This document shows positions 10,196-21,532 of a stretch of 64,000 nt of DNA, piece after piece; within the stretch, counting starts at the first letter, position 1, and every line of letters starts with the position of its first letter. The stretch is from contig BQMF02000366.1 in assembly GCA_027922465.2 (NCBI GenBank), forward strand, positions 310,001 through 374,000, given 5' to 3'. The translations under genes and the position numbers were made by a program. The stretch comes from Turritopsis dohrnii (taxonomy: Eukaryota; Cnidaria; Hydrozoa; Anthoathecata; Oceaniidae). The notes beneath the pieces were generated by a model. It was given only the letters and a program-made list of their open reading frames with translations. It ran no database searches and was not told the origin of the DNA.

Positions 10196-13100
10196 ATGAC
10201 AATCAAGAAGAAGCAGAAAAGTTCTTATTTTCCTCAAGAAGAAGAACAGCATGTTGATTTTGAATGGATTGGAGAGAGTCAGAAGATCCAAAGAGTCCTA
10301 CATTACAAGTAAATTTTTTGTATCAATTCTGTTCTTCCTGAATCTGGCTAGATCTAGTTGTATAAATAATGCTTATAATACAATTTTATGCATTTTTAGC
10401 AATATTAATAACTTTTACACTTCTTATTTGATTTAGTCAATGTATTATAATAATCGTTACCCCATTTGTTTGAATTAATTAACTAATAACCCCAGTAAAA
10501 CTTTTTACTGAGTTTCACTTCGAAAAGGATGTGTCATATTCGCCTTTCCCGTGTGCGAACCTTATGATGAAAATCACCGAATTGGAAAAAAAAAATGTAT
10601 GGGATCGTTTCACAACGATTAACCGTTAGGGAGATATCGCCGATCAAAAATTTTGATGACGTCATCGCCGCACCATCCAAAAATGTTAAGGCCCAAAACT
10701 TTCGTCACCTCATTGCCTGTATCGTCAACCCCAAAAAACGTCAGTATCCCTATTGGTTCTCGAGATAAAATAATATAGTTTTGTTCATTCAAGTAAGTAA
10801 TCTAGCTGTTTGAATGTTGGTCGAGATTCATTGCAATGAATTTTACTTGATTTTTTATGTGATTTTTACATTTTGAATAGTATTGGATAGTGTTAAATAA
10901 AAGTTATTAAAACTTAACAGTGATGTTGAACAAAAAAACTAAAGAACAAAGAAACTAAATGATTTTTAAGAATTGTTTCTTTCTTCATATAGCAGATGAT
11001 GTATTACAAGTCATGTTTAGTTGTTACTTCTCATTGCATAATAGAGCATGTAGAATTGGTCGAGCAAAGATAGCGATCAATGATGTGATAACAGTGGAAC
11101 AAGAAAATGATGTGAATGCTGTTGGAACTATTCTTGAGCTTTACGAAAGCGCTGGCAATGATCCACATCGAGCCAAAGTGCGGTGGTTTTTTGCGTACAA
11201 GGAAATCCCAAAGCGCCATCAATTAATGTTAAGTAAGTTGCTGTTGCAGGAATCTTTACTTATGATGTAAGACTGTTTAGTCTTAAGGTATAAACATAAA
11301 ACTTTAAAATAAGTATATTCAGAAAAGATGATCAAGAAACAACATTTTGAAGGGCTATATTTTCACTAGTTCACGATGGCTTCTTTTTCAGAAAATGTAA
11401 GTGAGATGGAGCGTTATGAATCGTTTGACAATTGCTATATTGGGTGCATTGAAGATATTGATGCTGAAACGATCAATGGGAAAAGTGATCTCATTGTAAC
11501 TGACAACGAAAAGATTCCTGTGAATCTCCCGAAATCAACTTATTTTATCCGGTAAGTATATACGAACGATATTCTTTCTCTACCTTCTCTTACTCCTATT
11601 CTAACATAACAGGGTGTACTGATAAATTCTGTTCATGCATATGCAGTCTATAACTAAATTTGGAAATTGCAGATCAATAAAGATAGTTCAGTAAAATGTG
11701 AAGTTATTCCAAGTATCTGCAAAGCTTTTCCCCCAAAAAACAACAAAAATGTGAACTTAAGTTTTTAGATAACATTCTTTAACTTATTTAATTACCAAAA
11801 AATATAACTCTATCATAAAAAAAGCCACGATACCAGGCACCGATATGTCGCAGTTTCATCATGTTTTTGTTTGTTTTGATTTTCGTCTATAACACTTCTG
11901 ATTTTTCTTTTTTAACTGAATAGCCTTTAAAATAATAAACAACATGTTTTCCTATATATTTTATCTACACTTAATGTTTTAGTATGACCAAGGTGCATTA
12001 AATAAAAATTATTTCTTTTTTTTAAAGTATATAAACGTAATAAACACCGAGGTGGAGAACACGAGCAAAAGAATAAAGATAACAGATGTGTGACCCACGT
12101 TTGTTTTTTATTTAATGATGTCAATCATTTTTTCTTTCAGTTTTTCTTGTCTGTCAATAAAAAGTAAAATATCAGAACGAGTTTAAATAACGAATGTAGT
12201 CTGATTCTTTGATAGCATCTACTCCACATCAGGCTAAGAAGGTTTTTACTTTACTCATTTTAACTAGATCATAAATATTGTATGGATTTTAGTTGTTGCT
12301 TTCTTATTATTACAGCATTCAAACGTTGTTATCTTTTATCTTTACTTTAGTGTTCTTGTGGCCCCCTTTTCGATTATATGAAAATTCTTAATTTTATTTT
12401 GAAAGATGGCACAAGATTTTGCAAATAAATGTTGTAAATCGAGATCGTAAATTCAATACATTCCCTTCGCAAATTCAGTAGAATGCTAATTCAGACGCTG
12501 CAATTGTGGCTGCCTTAGCAACAATTTTTTTGTGGCCTTACAATATGTAACATATCTCCTTTGGAAGAACTTTTCATGTGAAAATTCCTTCCATGTTGTT
12601 GAACCAATCTTTGTCGTTTCATTCATATTTCACTAATCTTGAACTATCAGCGATGAAATTAACCAGAAAAACATGTGATTTTGCACACAGATGTTCCAGG
12701 CAAGGCCTGTACAGCTTCGTATGAAACTGAATTCCTCAAAACAATAATCTGATCCCTGTTTTGTAATGAATGATATCTGTTTTAATCAATGATAGGTATG
12801 GTTTTGGTCTAGCTGAAGGACTTCGTCTTGCTAAAAATCGAGAAACTGCTGTAGAAGCTGAAGCCTACAGGAAATCACAGCCACAGACTCCCAGCAATGC
12901 AAAGAAAAAATCTGTTGGTGAGATAGAACTCTATGCGATATTCTTTAATCAGTCCAATATGTTCCATTATTCAATGTACAATGAAATTAGTCTTTATGTG
13001 AAAAGCAGTGAAGGCTGTTAATGCAAACCCTTCAAAGCTCTTCGCTTTTATTAATAATTAAAAATATTTTGCTTATGGTGTATACTTATTTACATGACTT

Positions 13101-16100
13101 CGACCAATGTTCAATTTTTCAATGCAGATATGTATGAAACCTTTATTTGCAGGACATGTGAAGAGTGCACCACCGAAAACGTTTCATAAAAGTAACAAGA
13201 AAACCCATGAGAATACTTTGAATTCATCATCACCAAAGAGAAAAGGGAGTGATAGTGTGTACAAAGAGACTTCTGTACCATTGATCAAGCTAAAGAAGTT
13301 TTCCTCCAAAGAACGTTTCAGTTAGTAATTTGTAACATCACTTCAATATTGATGTTTTCGTTATTCAAGATTGATTTAAACTACATATTTGATTTACTAT
13401 GTGGTGAAAGTTTTTTCTTCCAGATTCAAAACAAGCTCTGGATAAGCTTTTGGATTCTGATGATGAAGACTTAGGGAATTTATCAGACACGCAAAGTATC
13501 ATCAGTTCCACCAGTACCAATTCAAATCGAAATGAAATTTGTCCGAATTCTCCCATAAAGACTAACAACAGTGAACTTAAAACTTCAAAGAAAAAAATAC
13601 AATCAAGTGCATCTCTGATCAAAACACCGTCAGCAAGTGGCAATGATACTGATGACAACACTTCAGAAAGAATTGGTTTGAAGTCACCCTCTTCTGAATT
13701 GAAGTTATACCCGCTTAGAAGCAAGCCCAGCTCAAAAAATAACACAAAGAATGGTGTTGATCGTAGAAGGACTATTGCCACATCCAAGTTCACAGCTATT
13801 TCAAGAAAGGCTTCATCAAAACTGACGAAGAGTAGTACTAAGTCGGTCACAAAACCCAGTGGAAAGAAAGTAAATAATTCCGTAAAAACAAAAGTGTTGC
13901 ATAAAGCTGAACTGAAGACAAATCGCAATGAAAAGGATGATGATGTGTTTCCTAGTCCGCCACTGCAAAGAAGACAAGCAGATATCAAGAAAGGCCGCAA
14001 TTTACGTTCATCTGCTCCTGCTATAGATCACTCGATCACTCAGGACAGTTTTCAAGATAGTGACGAAGAAAGTTGTGAAAGTGAGGGGGATGAAGACTTT
14101 GTCTCAAGCTCATCAGAAGACTCGGCCAGTGATTTCGAGAGTCAGCCTAAGAGCAGGGTGAGACGGAAGACTATTTCTCTTCCACAATCTCTCAGCAGGA
14201 AGACCAGCAAAGCTGCAGTGACAAGAACTCCTGGAATCAGTGAAAGAAGGAAGCCACGCCTGCAACCCAAAAGTCCTTTAGAATATGCTAGAAAAAAGTA
14301 AACCTTCTTTACTTGATTTCTCTTCATCTCAAACTTTACTAATTCATTGTCTATAGGTTTTTCTATCATGCAAAGTGGAACACGAAATGGTAAATATAGT
14401 TTAGCAACATGTACATCCACAATCGTTGCTGAATATTTCAGTGATGATCCCATGTTTTCTTTATGTTATGACATGTTGTGTTACAATATCTGCATTACTA
14501 GTTTTACAGCATCAAATTTGCAGCACTTCCATTAAGTTTTTACCTACAGGTCTATCAAATTAACTTTAACGAGGCAGACATAATATTGTATCAAGTTGAC
14601 CTATAAGACAAAATGTGGGAAAATGCATGCGGAAAGCTGTTCACTAGCCTGTGATGAATGTGAAAAGCTGTTCACTAGCCAGTCTAGTTCATGCTATGTT
14701 GTTTGAGATACGAATGTATCTTAAGGTCTACTTCTCCCGATTGATTGTTTAAAATGCCATGTTTTTTATTTTCTTCTCGGTAGGTTGCATGTGTCAACAG
14801 TTCCAGAATCCCTTCCATGTCGGGAAGAGGAGTTTGAAGATATCTATATGTTTGTTTTGGCGAGACTACAAGAAGGGACTGGAGGGTAGAACGTTTAGTT
14901 GAATTCTGCTAATGATGTATTTGAAAGTGTTGAGATAAGCCTATACATGACAACCATACTTAAGGTGTCATTTCTTATGTACTGATGATGATGCAAAAGC
15001 TTTTACTCTTTATGTGATTTTATTTATTTTATTTTTTGTTGCTAAGGTGTATGTATATATCTGGTGTTCCTGGTACGGGTAAAACTGCTACTGTTCATCA
15101 AGTAATAAGCAAGCTGGAATCAGCAGTGGACGGTTATACCATCCCTCAGTTCAAGTTCATCGAACTGAACGGTATGAAGTTAACTGATCCCAATCAAGCT
15201 TACTGCACCATTCTCAAGGTAAATTTGTTGACAAACACTGTGAAGGAGTGTATTTTTATTGGAGTATACACATTATTTCAATAAAAATGCTCTTCATGGC
15301 AGTGACTATTTGAAGATTTATGGAGACAAACATTTTCCACACACTCGATGTTAAAATACGTCAATGATATGGATGTAATATTTGAATGATTGAATGAATG
15401 AATGAAAGAAGGAGAATATTTTAAAACTTTCATTTGAAAAAAGACAAAAGATTGAAGTTAAATCCCTGAAAATTCTAAAAAGGAATGTGAAGAAAAGTAA
15501 TTTTTGAAGGTATTACTATGGTATCAACGTCTTGAGATATCTTCTTAACAACCTCACAGTCAGATTACTCAAAGAGCTTTAGGAACTGATGCAGTGATGG
15601 AACCTTGATATACAGCAGCGCCTCCGATCTATCTACACACTTCCTTTTGACAGTTGTCAGTGATTTAGGACCTTAAGTAGCTTTCGATCTTGTCTGAAAC
15701 CAAAACATTTACTGGTTACTACGAGAACAAAAAGACAGAGTTGCTTGTGAGTGTGATGGTTTTAGTGGTTTTATTTTCTTGTTTAGTTGCTGAGTGGGCA
15801 GAAAGCAACCGCTGACCACGCCGCTGCTTTACTCGAAAAAAAGTTTAGCCTTCCAGCTCCCAGAAAAGAAAATATCATCATTTTAGTTGACGAAGTAAGT
15901 TTTTCATGTATCAAGGTTTTTTCCCCATGATTTGGATGGCTCACGGTTAGTACTATCGATAGGTCAGTGTGACCAGGGTTTAGTTATAGTCTTGCTGTTA
16001 TATACACATGGTCTCCTACTGAACCAAACAGCGATTCTTCTAAATGACGTGATTGCATGGAGTGTCGTATTCATTCTATCATTATGTTCAAATTTTATTA

Positions 16101-17672
16101 TCCTTTATTCGATTTGTATTGTCTAATGACAATTTGATAAGTTTATTTCTTTCCAAGTAAGTGAAAACACGCATGCAAACATGGAAGCTCGTAAGCAATC
16201 AGTTTATCAGACGTGTTTGCACTCACCACAAATCAGCCATCTTTTTGTTAGTGTGTGCGCGTGTAAAGGTGCCATGCTTCCAATTGGTCAGTGCAACCAC
16301 AAAAAAATGTTTCTGATTGGATAATTCGAGCTATCTGTTTTTAGTTAGATTTGTTATGGACTCGAAAGCAAAATGTCATGTATAACTTGTTTGAATGGCC
16401 AACCCGGCGCCACTCTAAACTCGTCATCTTGGCAGTAGCGAATACAATGGATTTACCTGAACGGATCATGATTAATCGAGTCTCCAGCCGACTTGGTTTA
16501 ACTCGGATGACGTTTCAGCCTTACTCATTCAAACAGTTGCAAGAAATTGTTCTGTCGCGAATCTGTGGCATCGAGGCTTTCGAGGAAGATGCTCTTCAGT
16601 TGGTGGCAAGAAAAGTAAGAAATTAATGTTTTGTCTTTGCTGCTTTACTTTTGCTTGTGGTGTCCACCATTTCCTTTTTTGCTTTATCGTCCACAGGTTG
16701 CGGCTGTATCCGGTGATGCCCGACGTTGTCTTGATATCTGCCGGAGAGCCGTGGAAATTGCCGAAATGTCGTCGGTAGTGAAAAGTCCACGAAAGAAAAA
16801 TAAACAACTAGTCGGAATGAAGCACGTGGAATCAGCGCTGAAAGAAATGTTTTCTTCCCCGAAGATTCAGGCGCTGCAGAGTCTGTCTACCATGGAAACG
16901 ATGTTTATGAAAGCTGTCATCAGTGAGTTTAGAAGAACGGGACTTGAGGAGGCGCTGTTTGTGGATGTAAGTTTTTTATCAAGTGATTTAATATTCAAAA
17001 TAATCAAGAATTTCAGTGTTTGCTCGACTTTGAAATGAAAGTGAAGAATGATCAAAAGTAAATCCAATAAAACCAATTTAGTCCGAATTTGTAGAGAAGA
17101 CGGAGTGTAAAAATTCCGGACCCAGTTTTTACCCAATTAGAGCCTAGATCATCCTTTTCTATGCTGCTTTTTACATTGTACTCCTGATGCAATCTTTGTG
17201 ATGCAATCTTTGTGACTTATGGGATCATCAGATTTATTTGAGGTAGGGTGCAAAGCCGAATATATCTCAAATGTTTAATTTTTTCATGTTTTCTTCGTCA
17301 AGGTTTACGATCAATTTCGATCACATTGTCGTATGGAAGGTAATATTTATGTTTCTTCAGCCCTGTCTTTTTTATGTTAAGCAGTTCAACGTGATATTGA
17401 AGCTATGTAAGGTTGTTTTTACATGCTGTGTAGATTTCGTTCATCGGACTAGCGTTCTAAGGCAACATAGCAGACTTCGATTAATTTTAAATCTTCGTTT
17501 TTCAGGGGGATTTGAGCCGCCCAACGCCTCAGACGCCTTTAGAGTTTGCAATACACTGGGCGCTTGTCGTTTGTTGTTGGTGGAGGCGGGCGTTAAAGAT
17601 ATCCATCAACGAGTGAGATTGAATGTAAATGCGGATGACGTCATGTTTGCTTTCAAAGGTAAACACAGGTAG
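10196..17672 (+). CDS. ORC1: Origin recognition complex subunit 1 (ORC1)
   Basis: Thirteen exons splice in frame to 916 residues: 10196-10308, 11045-11232, 11392-11551, 12796-12917, 13153-13320, 13424-14297, 14784-14885, 15047-15218, 15787-15894, 16345-16614, 16697-16966, 17303-17339, 17506-17672. The N-terminus is a BAH domain (the FEWIGE start and RVRWFF-like strand resemble animal ORC1), which in ORC1 binds nucleosomes. A long Ser/Lys-rich disordered region follows, mostly in the 874-nt exon. Then comes the AAA+ ATPase: Walker A GVPGTGKT at about 582-589, Walker B ILVDE ending at about 669, and sensor-1 [12 protein letters not shown]-terminal winged-helix region completes it. ORC1 is the ATP-driving subunit that marks origins and loads MCM2-7 with CDC6 and CDT1. 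The exon 2 start could also be 11021, which is in phase. It is slightly longer than human ORC1 (861 aa). No frameshift seen. Confidence 0.96.
10500..10760. repeat. Dispersed repeat in ORC1 intron 1 (copy also at 40855-40985)
   Basis: The stretch around atgtatgggatcgtttcac, with following sequence about a quarter kilobase long, recurs in diverged form at 40868 onward in an ABCG intron. I see no clear terminal repeats. It is probably an old transposon fragment. Confidence 0.45.
15236..15304. mobile_element. 69-bp palindromic-ended micro-repeat, copy 1 (ORC1 intron 7)
   Basis: It runs from cactgtgaaggagtg to tcttcatggcagtg, imperfect inverse ends. Two other copies, also 69 bp between the same landmarks, lie at 47266-47334 and 48677-48745. 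Similarity extends some 20 bp outside on both sides. Confidence 0.6.
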
Positions 17673-17881
17673 CCCTTTTCTCGACCAATTAGCAAGCTGA
17701 GGAGGCTGGATTGTTTGGATGTGATTATTTGATCGTGTTGTTTATTCATGAATTGGAGACAAAAAAGAATTTTTTGAATATCCTTTCAAAGACTTTATAG
17801 TGAGACATTGAACAGGCTCGCTTCTCGTATCTCCATAAATATGATCATCTGACAGTAAAGCTCCGTTGAATCTTATGGAAT

Positions 17882-18082
17882 AGACCTTTTCATGAATTAC
17901 GTCACAACAAACAACGTCTCGTTTTCAAACTGAATATTAATGACGTTTGCGTCGTTTACAAAGAGAAACGACACGTCACGAAAAATTTTCACGAAATTCT
18001 TTTATTAAGGTTAAGCACATAATAAATCCATAAACTTAGAAACGAGGCGATGTATGTATTGACGTAATTCATGAAAAGGTCT
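17882..18082. mobile_element. 201-bp MITE with 23-bp perfect terminal inverted repeats
   Basis: The first 23 bp (agaccttttcatgaattacg...) are the exact reverse complement of the last 23 bp (18060-18082). It lies 200 bp past the ORC1 stop. Each end contains TGACGTAA. No convincing target duplication. No coding capacity. Confidence 0.85.
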
Positions 18083-18496
18083 GTTGCTTGAAAGAATAAA
18101 GCATAAAAATTATCATAGTCTCGCTCACTCAAGCATAAATAAGAAAGCTTTCACCACGATGTTTGTTGGTGGAGAGTTTATTGGATGAACTAACGGAGTG
18201 TATTATGTAAATTACTAGAATAAAAAATTGAGAAATTTTTACTGATTATGTTGATTGTTGTCCGCCGTTTATAAAAATAGTCTCTGTAATTTTTTCCGTT
18301 AATGTAATTTCTGCGACAAATGCTTCGATAAAGTAAGTTGTAGTTTTAAAAAAACTGACGTTTGTAGTCACCAGGCTACTTAAAAAATTTTGAAGAGTGT
18401 GTTTGTCTAATAACGAGGCTTTGCTCACTTAACCAAACAGAAATTACAATGTTTTGACCGTAAATTAATAATGCTGGCATTTAGTAAGACTAGCCA

Positions 18497-18631
18497 ATAT
18501 TCGTCGGGGAAAATTTCGTCATTTTGCAAAATTTTGCTAATACTTTCTTATAAATTTCACTTCTTCAGACTTTTCGTTGAGAAAAAATTTCGTCACGAAG
18601 TAGAAATTTCGTCACTTTTCCCCCGACGAAA
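18497..18631. repeat. Short imperfect fold-back repeat
   Basis: The left edge attcgtcggggaaaatttcg and right edge cttttcccccgacgaaata are inverse to each other with gaps. It is probably a degraded MITE. Confidence 0.45.
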
Positions 18632-19235
18632 TAATCTCCGATAAGGTAATTTATGGATAATGTAATGGACAACCTTATTATTGGTTATTTTGAGTAAATA
18701 TTTACACCAATGAAATAATCAAAGCATCACACACACACAAATAACAAATATCTTCGTCTGAAACCTTGTTCTTAAAGAAATTATCAAAAAAATATGTGAC
18801 GTAGAGAAGTTACCAAATCGAGGCTACAAGACTTTCTAAACACTATATACGATACAAACTCCGATTCGTCGATTCATACAACTTGAGAAATACTGTCTAT
18901 ATCTTGTGACATCTTTCTCGAAATAGTAAATCGATTTACATTACGATCCAAGAACGTATCAATATTCTATTTCCGCGATTTTCTTGCTTCAACACACTTT
19001 CAAAAAGCATAAACGATAATTACAATACGGGGCATAGACGATACGTAAATAGATTTATGATCCAAGAACTTATCAATATTTTGTTTTCAAGATATTCTTA
19101 AGTGTCGATTAATGAGCTAATTATGGTTGATTTCATGAATTCTTTAAAACGTACAGAAGGCTGTGTTTCAATTATTCAAAGACAGCAGTTGAGGTGAGGA
19201 GGTTTGTCCACTGCATAATTCACGGCCTCACATAC

Positions 19236-19242
19236 TATAAAA
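19236..19242 (+). promoter_or_regulatory. TATA box of the secreted-precursor gene
   Basis: A TATAAAA motif lies 77 bp upstream of the ATG at 19313, which leaves room for a short 5' untranslated region. TATA promoters suit tissue-specific or inducible genes. Confidence 0.55.
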
Positions 19243-19312
19243 ACTGCTCTCCACTCAAGGTATATTCATTCTGATCAACACTGATCTTGAAAGTGTTTGT
19301 TTGTTGGGAAAC

Positions 19313-20530
19313 ATGAGAAGTATTTTGGTTGTCGTCGCCATCTTTCTTGCTGCTGTGCTTCAAGGTATGGTGAAATTTGTTATGTTGTGTTTCCATGGTA
19401 ACAACCACTAGAAAATATTGCATCCACCTTTCTAGCATATGATTATACGGCTTTGATTACACTATGATGAACTTTTCTGAGCAATATTCTGAACAACACA
19501 AGTCAACAGATAGGGTCTGGACACAAGGATAAGTTAATGCTGTCTCACTCCCTCCTTCTCTGCATGCATTTTATTGCTTGATAGTCTTTTTTATCAAAGG
19601 TTCCTCATAGATGATTAAGAGCGTACGTATTTTCTTGTCGTTTTTCTATGTTAAGAGCAATGTAAGAGCGAAAACGAGGTTAGATGTACTATCTTGGATA
19701 AGACGCGGTTTCCGTAAAAACAGAAATATATTATGAAGAATATTATTTTGAAAAACTACAATACTTTTCAGACACAAACACATAATATAGACTCTCACAC
19801 TCTCTTGTATACATACCCCTAACCCATTGCACTATATATTTTCTGTAAACGACTCGCAACCACTCTGTAAAATGATGCATATAAAAATGGTGTTATTGAT
19901 TTCTAGCACATGCTGCTGCCGTCGCCAATGAAGTCCAACAGCAGAAAAGTAAGCATATTTTCATTTAACTGACACATTAGTTTGAATTGCATACCACCCA
20001 TCTCCGCCACCCTCGCCACCATATGCCCCGCTACCGGTTATTTTAGTTATTTGTACTTTTAACTTGTATATGAAAAACATGTTTTCTTTCAAATGTTTGT
20101 TTTAATCGTTTCAGGCGACGAAATGGATGGTGGTATGATGGTGAAGAGAACAGCTTTTGAAGATGACGAAGATGACGAAGATTTGTTGAAAGAAGATGCT
20201 GAATATGATTTCAATGACGAAGACGATGAGGATATATCGGATGAGAACGATCCTTCCTTCATTCCGAAATATCGGTACCGTAAATTTCGACCAAGAAAAT
20301 ACGGGAAGTTTTTCCGGCCTCGATATATCATCCCGAGATACCGTGTTTACCGACCACGATTTTATCGTTTGAAACATAAATTCTACCGACCCGACGGTAG
20401 ATATGGTTCGCGAAGAAATCGTCTATTTCCAACTCGCTATGGGAGATTCCGACGTCGGTTCTATGGCATTCCATCTCGATACAATCGTTATTTCAAAAAA
20501 TATTTGAGAAACTATTTTGGTCGATATTGA
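19313..20530 (+). CDS. Small secreted acidic/basic precursor, Arg/Tyr-rich (novel)
   Basis: Three exons (19313-19364, 19907-19948, 20115-20530) splice in frame to 169 residues. Residues 1-20 form a signal peptide (MRSIL, then a hydrophobic VVVAIFLAAVL core, then AHA). A dibasic KR at 42-43 is a possible convertase site. Residues 47-77 are strongly acidic (about 21 Asp/Glu of 31). From about 83 to the end the chain is basic: 25 Arg, 8 Lys and 16 Tyr in about 87 residues, many as RY, YR or RPR, with no Cys. Signal plus anionic pro-part plus cationic C-terminus is the layout of cationic antimicrobial precursors such as Hydra arminins; a Tyr-rich matrix or glue protein is the main alternative. 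I find no family match by eye. A TATA box lies upstream. Confidence 0.8.
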
Positions 20531-20830
20531 AATTAAAGATAAGGTGTAGAGGTTCAAAAACAGTAACCACTTGCTATGCTATCAAACTGCTACTTTTGTT
20601 GTTTTCGATTTCCTCACCATGACAACCAAACCCACCATGTTTGTTGGCATCGTATCGAAAGTTAATCCAGTTTAAAAAATATTTGGGTTGGTGTGTCTGT
20701 CAACATCTTGTCTCGTTGTTTCAAAAACGCTTTTTACAAAGTTTTAAAATCAATACTGAAGACATGTTTAGTAAGGTCGATTATTATTCAACAGCCTTGT
20801 TTTGATCAAAGTGCCTTCATTCCAAGTGCA

Positions 20831-20887
20831 ATTTCTTGCCTTTTTGATATACGGACGACGGCAGGAGGAAGCCCTGGGAACGAGGTT
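20831..20887. mobile_element. CAACCTCG-type MITE fragment
   Basis: The right end aagccctgggaacgaggttg and the inner cttgcctttttgatatacgg match the complete copy at 33117-33218. The left end is lost. Confidence 0.6.
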
Positions 20888-21023
20888 GTCCATAGTGATT
20901 AAATGTGGTGCGATGTGATTTCTTGTGCTTCAAATTTCAATCATCATATTCTTACGCTACAAATGATTTTTCCTATGGTTTTCTTAAACGTCACTTGGAA
21001 AGTGAACCCAGTCCCATATGCCC

Positions 21024-21064
21024 CCAACCTCGAACCCAGGGTTTCTTGCTTTTTCAATATTATA
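21024..21064. mobile_element. CAACCTCG-type MITE fragment
   Basis: The sequence caacctcgaacccagggttt followed by cttgctttttcaatat is one terminus of the same family; the other end is absent. Confidence 0.5.
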
Positions 21065-21455
21065 AGAGTGTGTCGACAATAATGTCGTTGTTATTCTAAA
21101 GTAAGTAGTAAGTATTGAACCGCGAAAAAGTACAATTCTCTTGAATTTTTGTAATTATTAGAGACTATCCTAATAGCAGAGCTGAACACAAAGAAGATAG
21201 CCATCTGATTGTAATTTTACAATGTTGCACAATGATATTGCTAAGAAAAAACAACAATGAAACTTATTGATGGAAAATATGAGTTTATTGGGTTTGTCAT
21301 GTAGAAGATGTGAATAAATGTATTTACTCAGATCTGAGTTTTCTGTAAATTTTATTCTGTTATGAATGTTTTTAAGCATAATTCGAAAGGTTTACCGATT
21401 GCAAAACTGATAATTGCCAGAAAGTGTAAAAAAATAAAACAAAAAAAAAACTAGA

Positions 21456-21463
21456 TGACGTCA
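21456..21463 (+). promoter_or_regulatory. Perfect CRE palindrome upstream of KEAP1
   Basis: TGACGTCA lies 70 bp before the KEAP1 ATG. CREB/ATF-type bZIP factors bind this palindrome. The motif occurs elsewhere in the window by chance or in repeats, so position is the main support. Confidence 0.4.
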
Positions 21464-21532
21464 TGGCGTTTTTCTCTCACACCGATTGCAAAAAATTTTA
21501 AACTCTGATGTTTTGTTAGTATTCGATTCAAA

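Noticed and set aside
10650..10662. TGACGTCA as an ORC1 regulatory site
   Set aside because: It lies within a dispersed repeat in the intron; the same 8-mer also appears in ORC1 coding sequence and a PLK intron, so it is not specific.
10996..11072. Alternative ORC1 start reading MMYYKS
   Set aside because: That frame stops within the BAH exon and is out of phase; exon 10196-10308 joined at 11045 gives a continuous BAH domain.
13365..14000. 211-codon open frame on the minus strand
   Set aside because: It is antisense to the large ORC1 exon; the sense frame is spliced and in phase, and the antisense text is just the Ser/Phe-rich mirror of a Ser/Lys-rich region.
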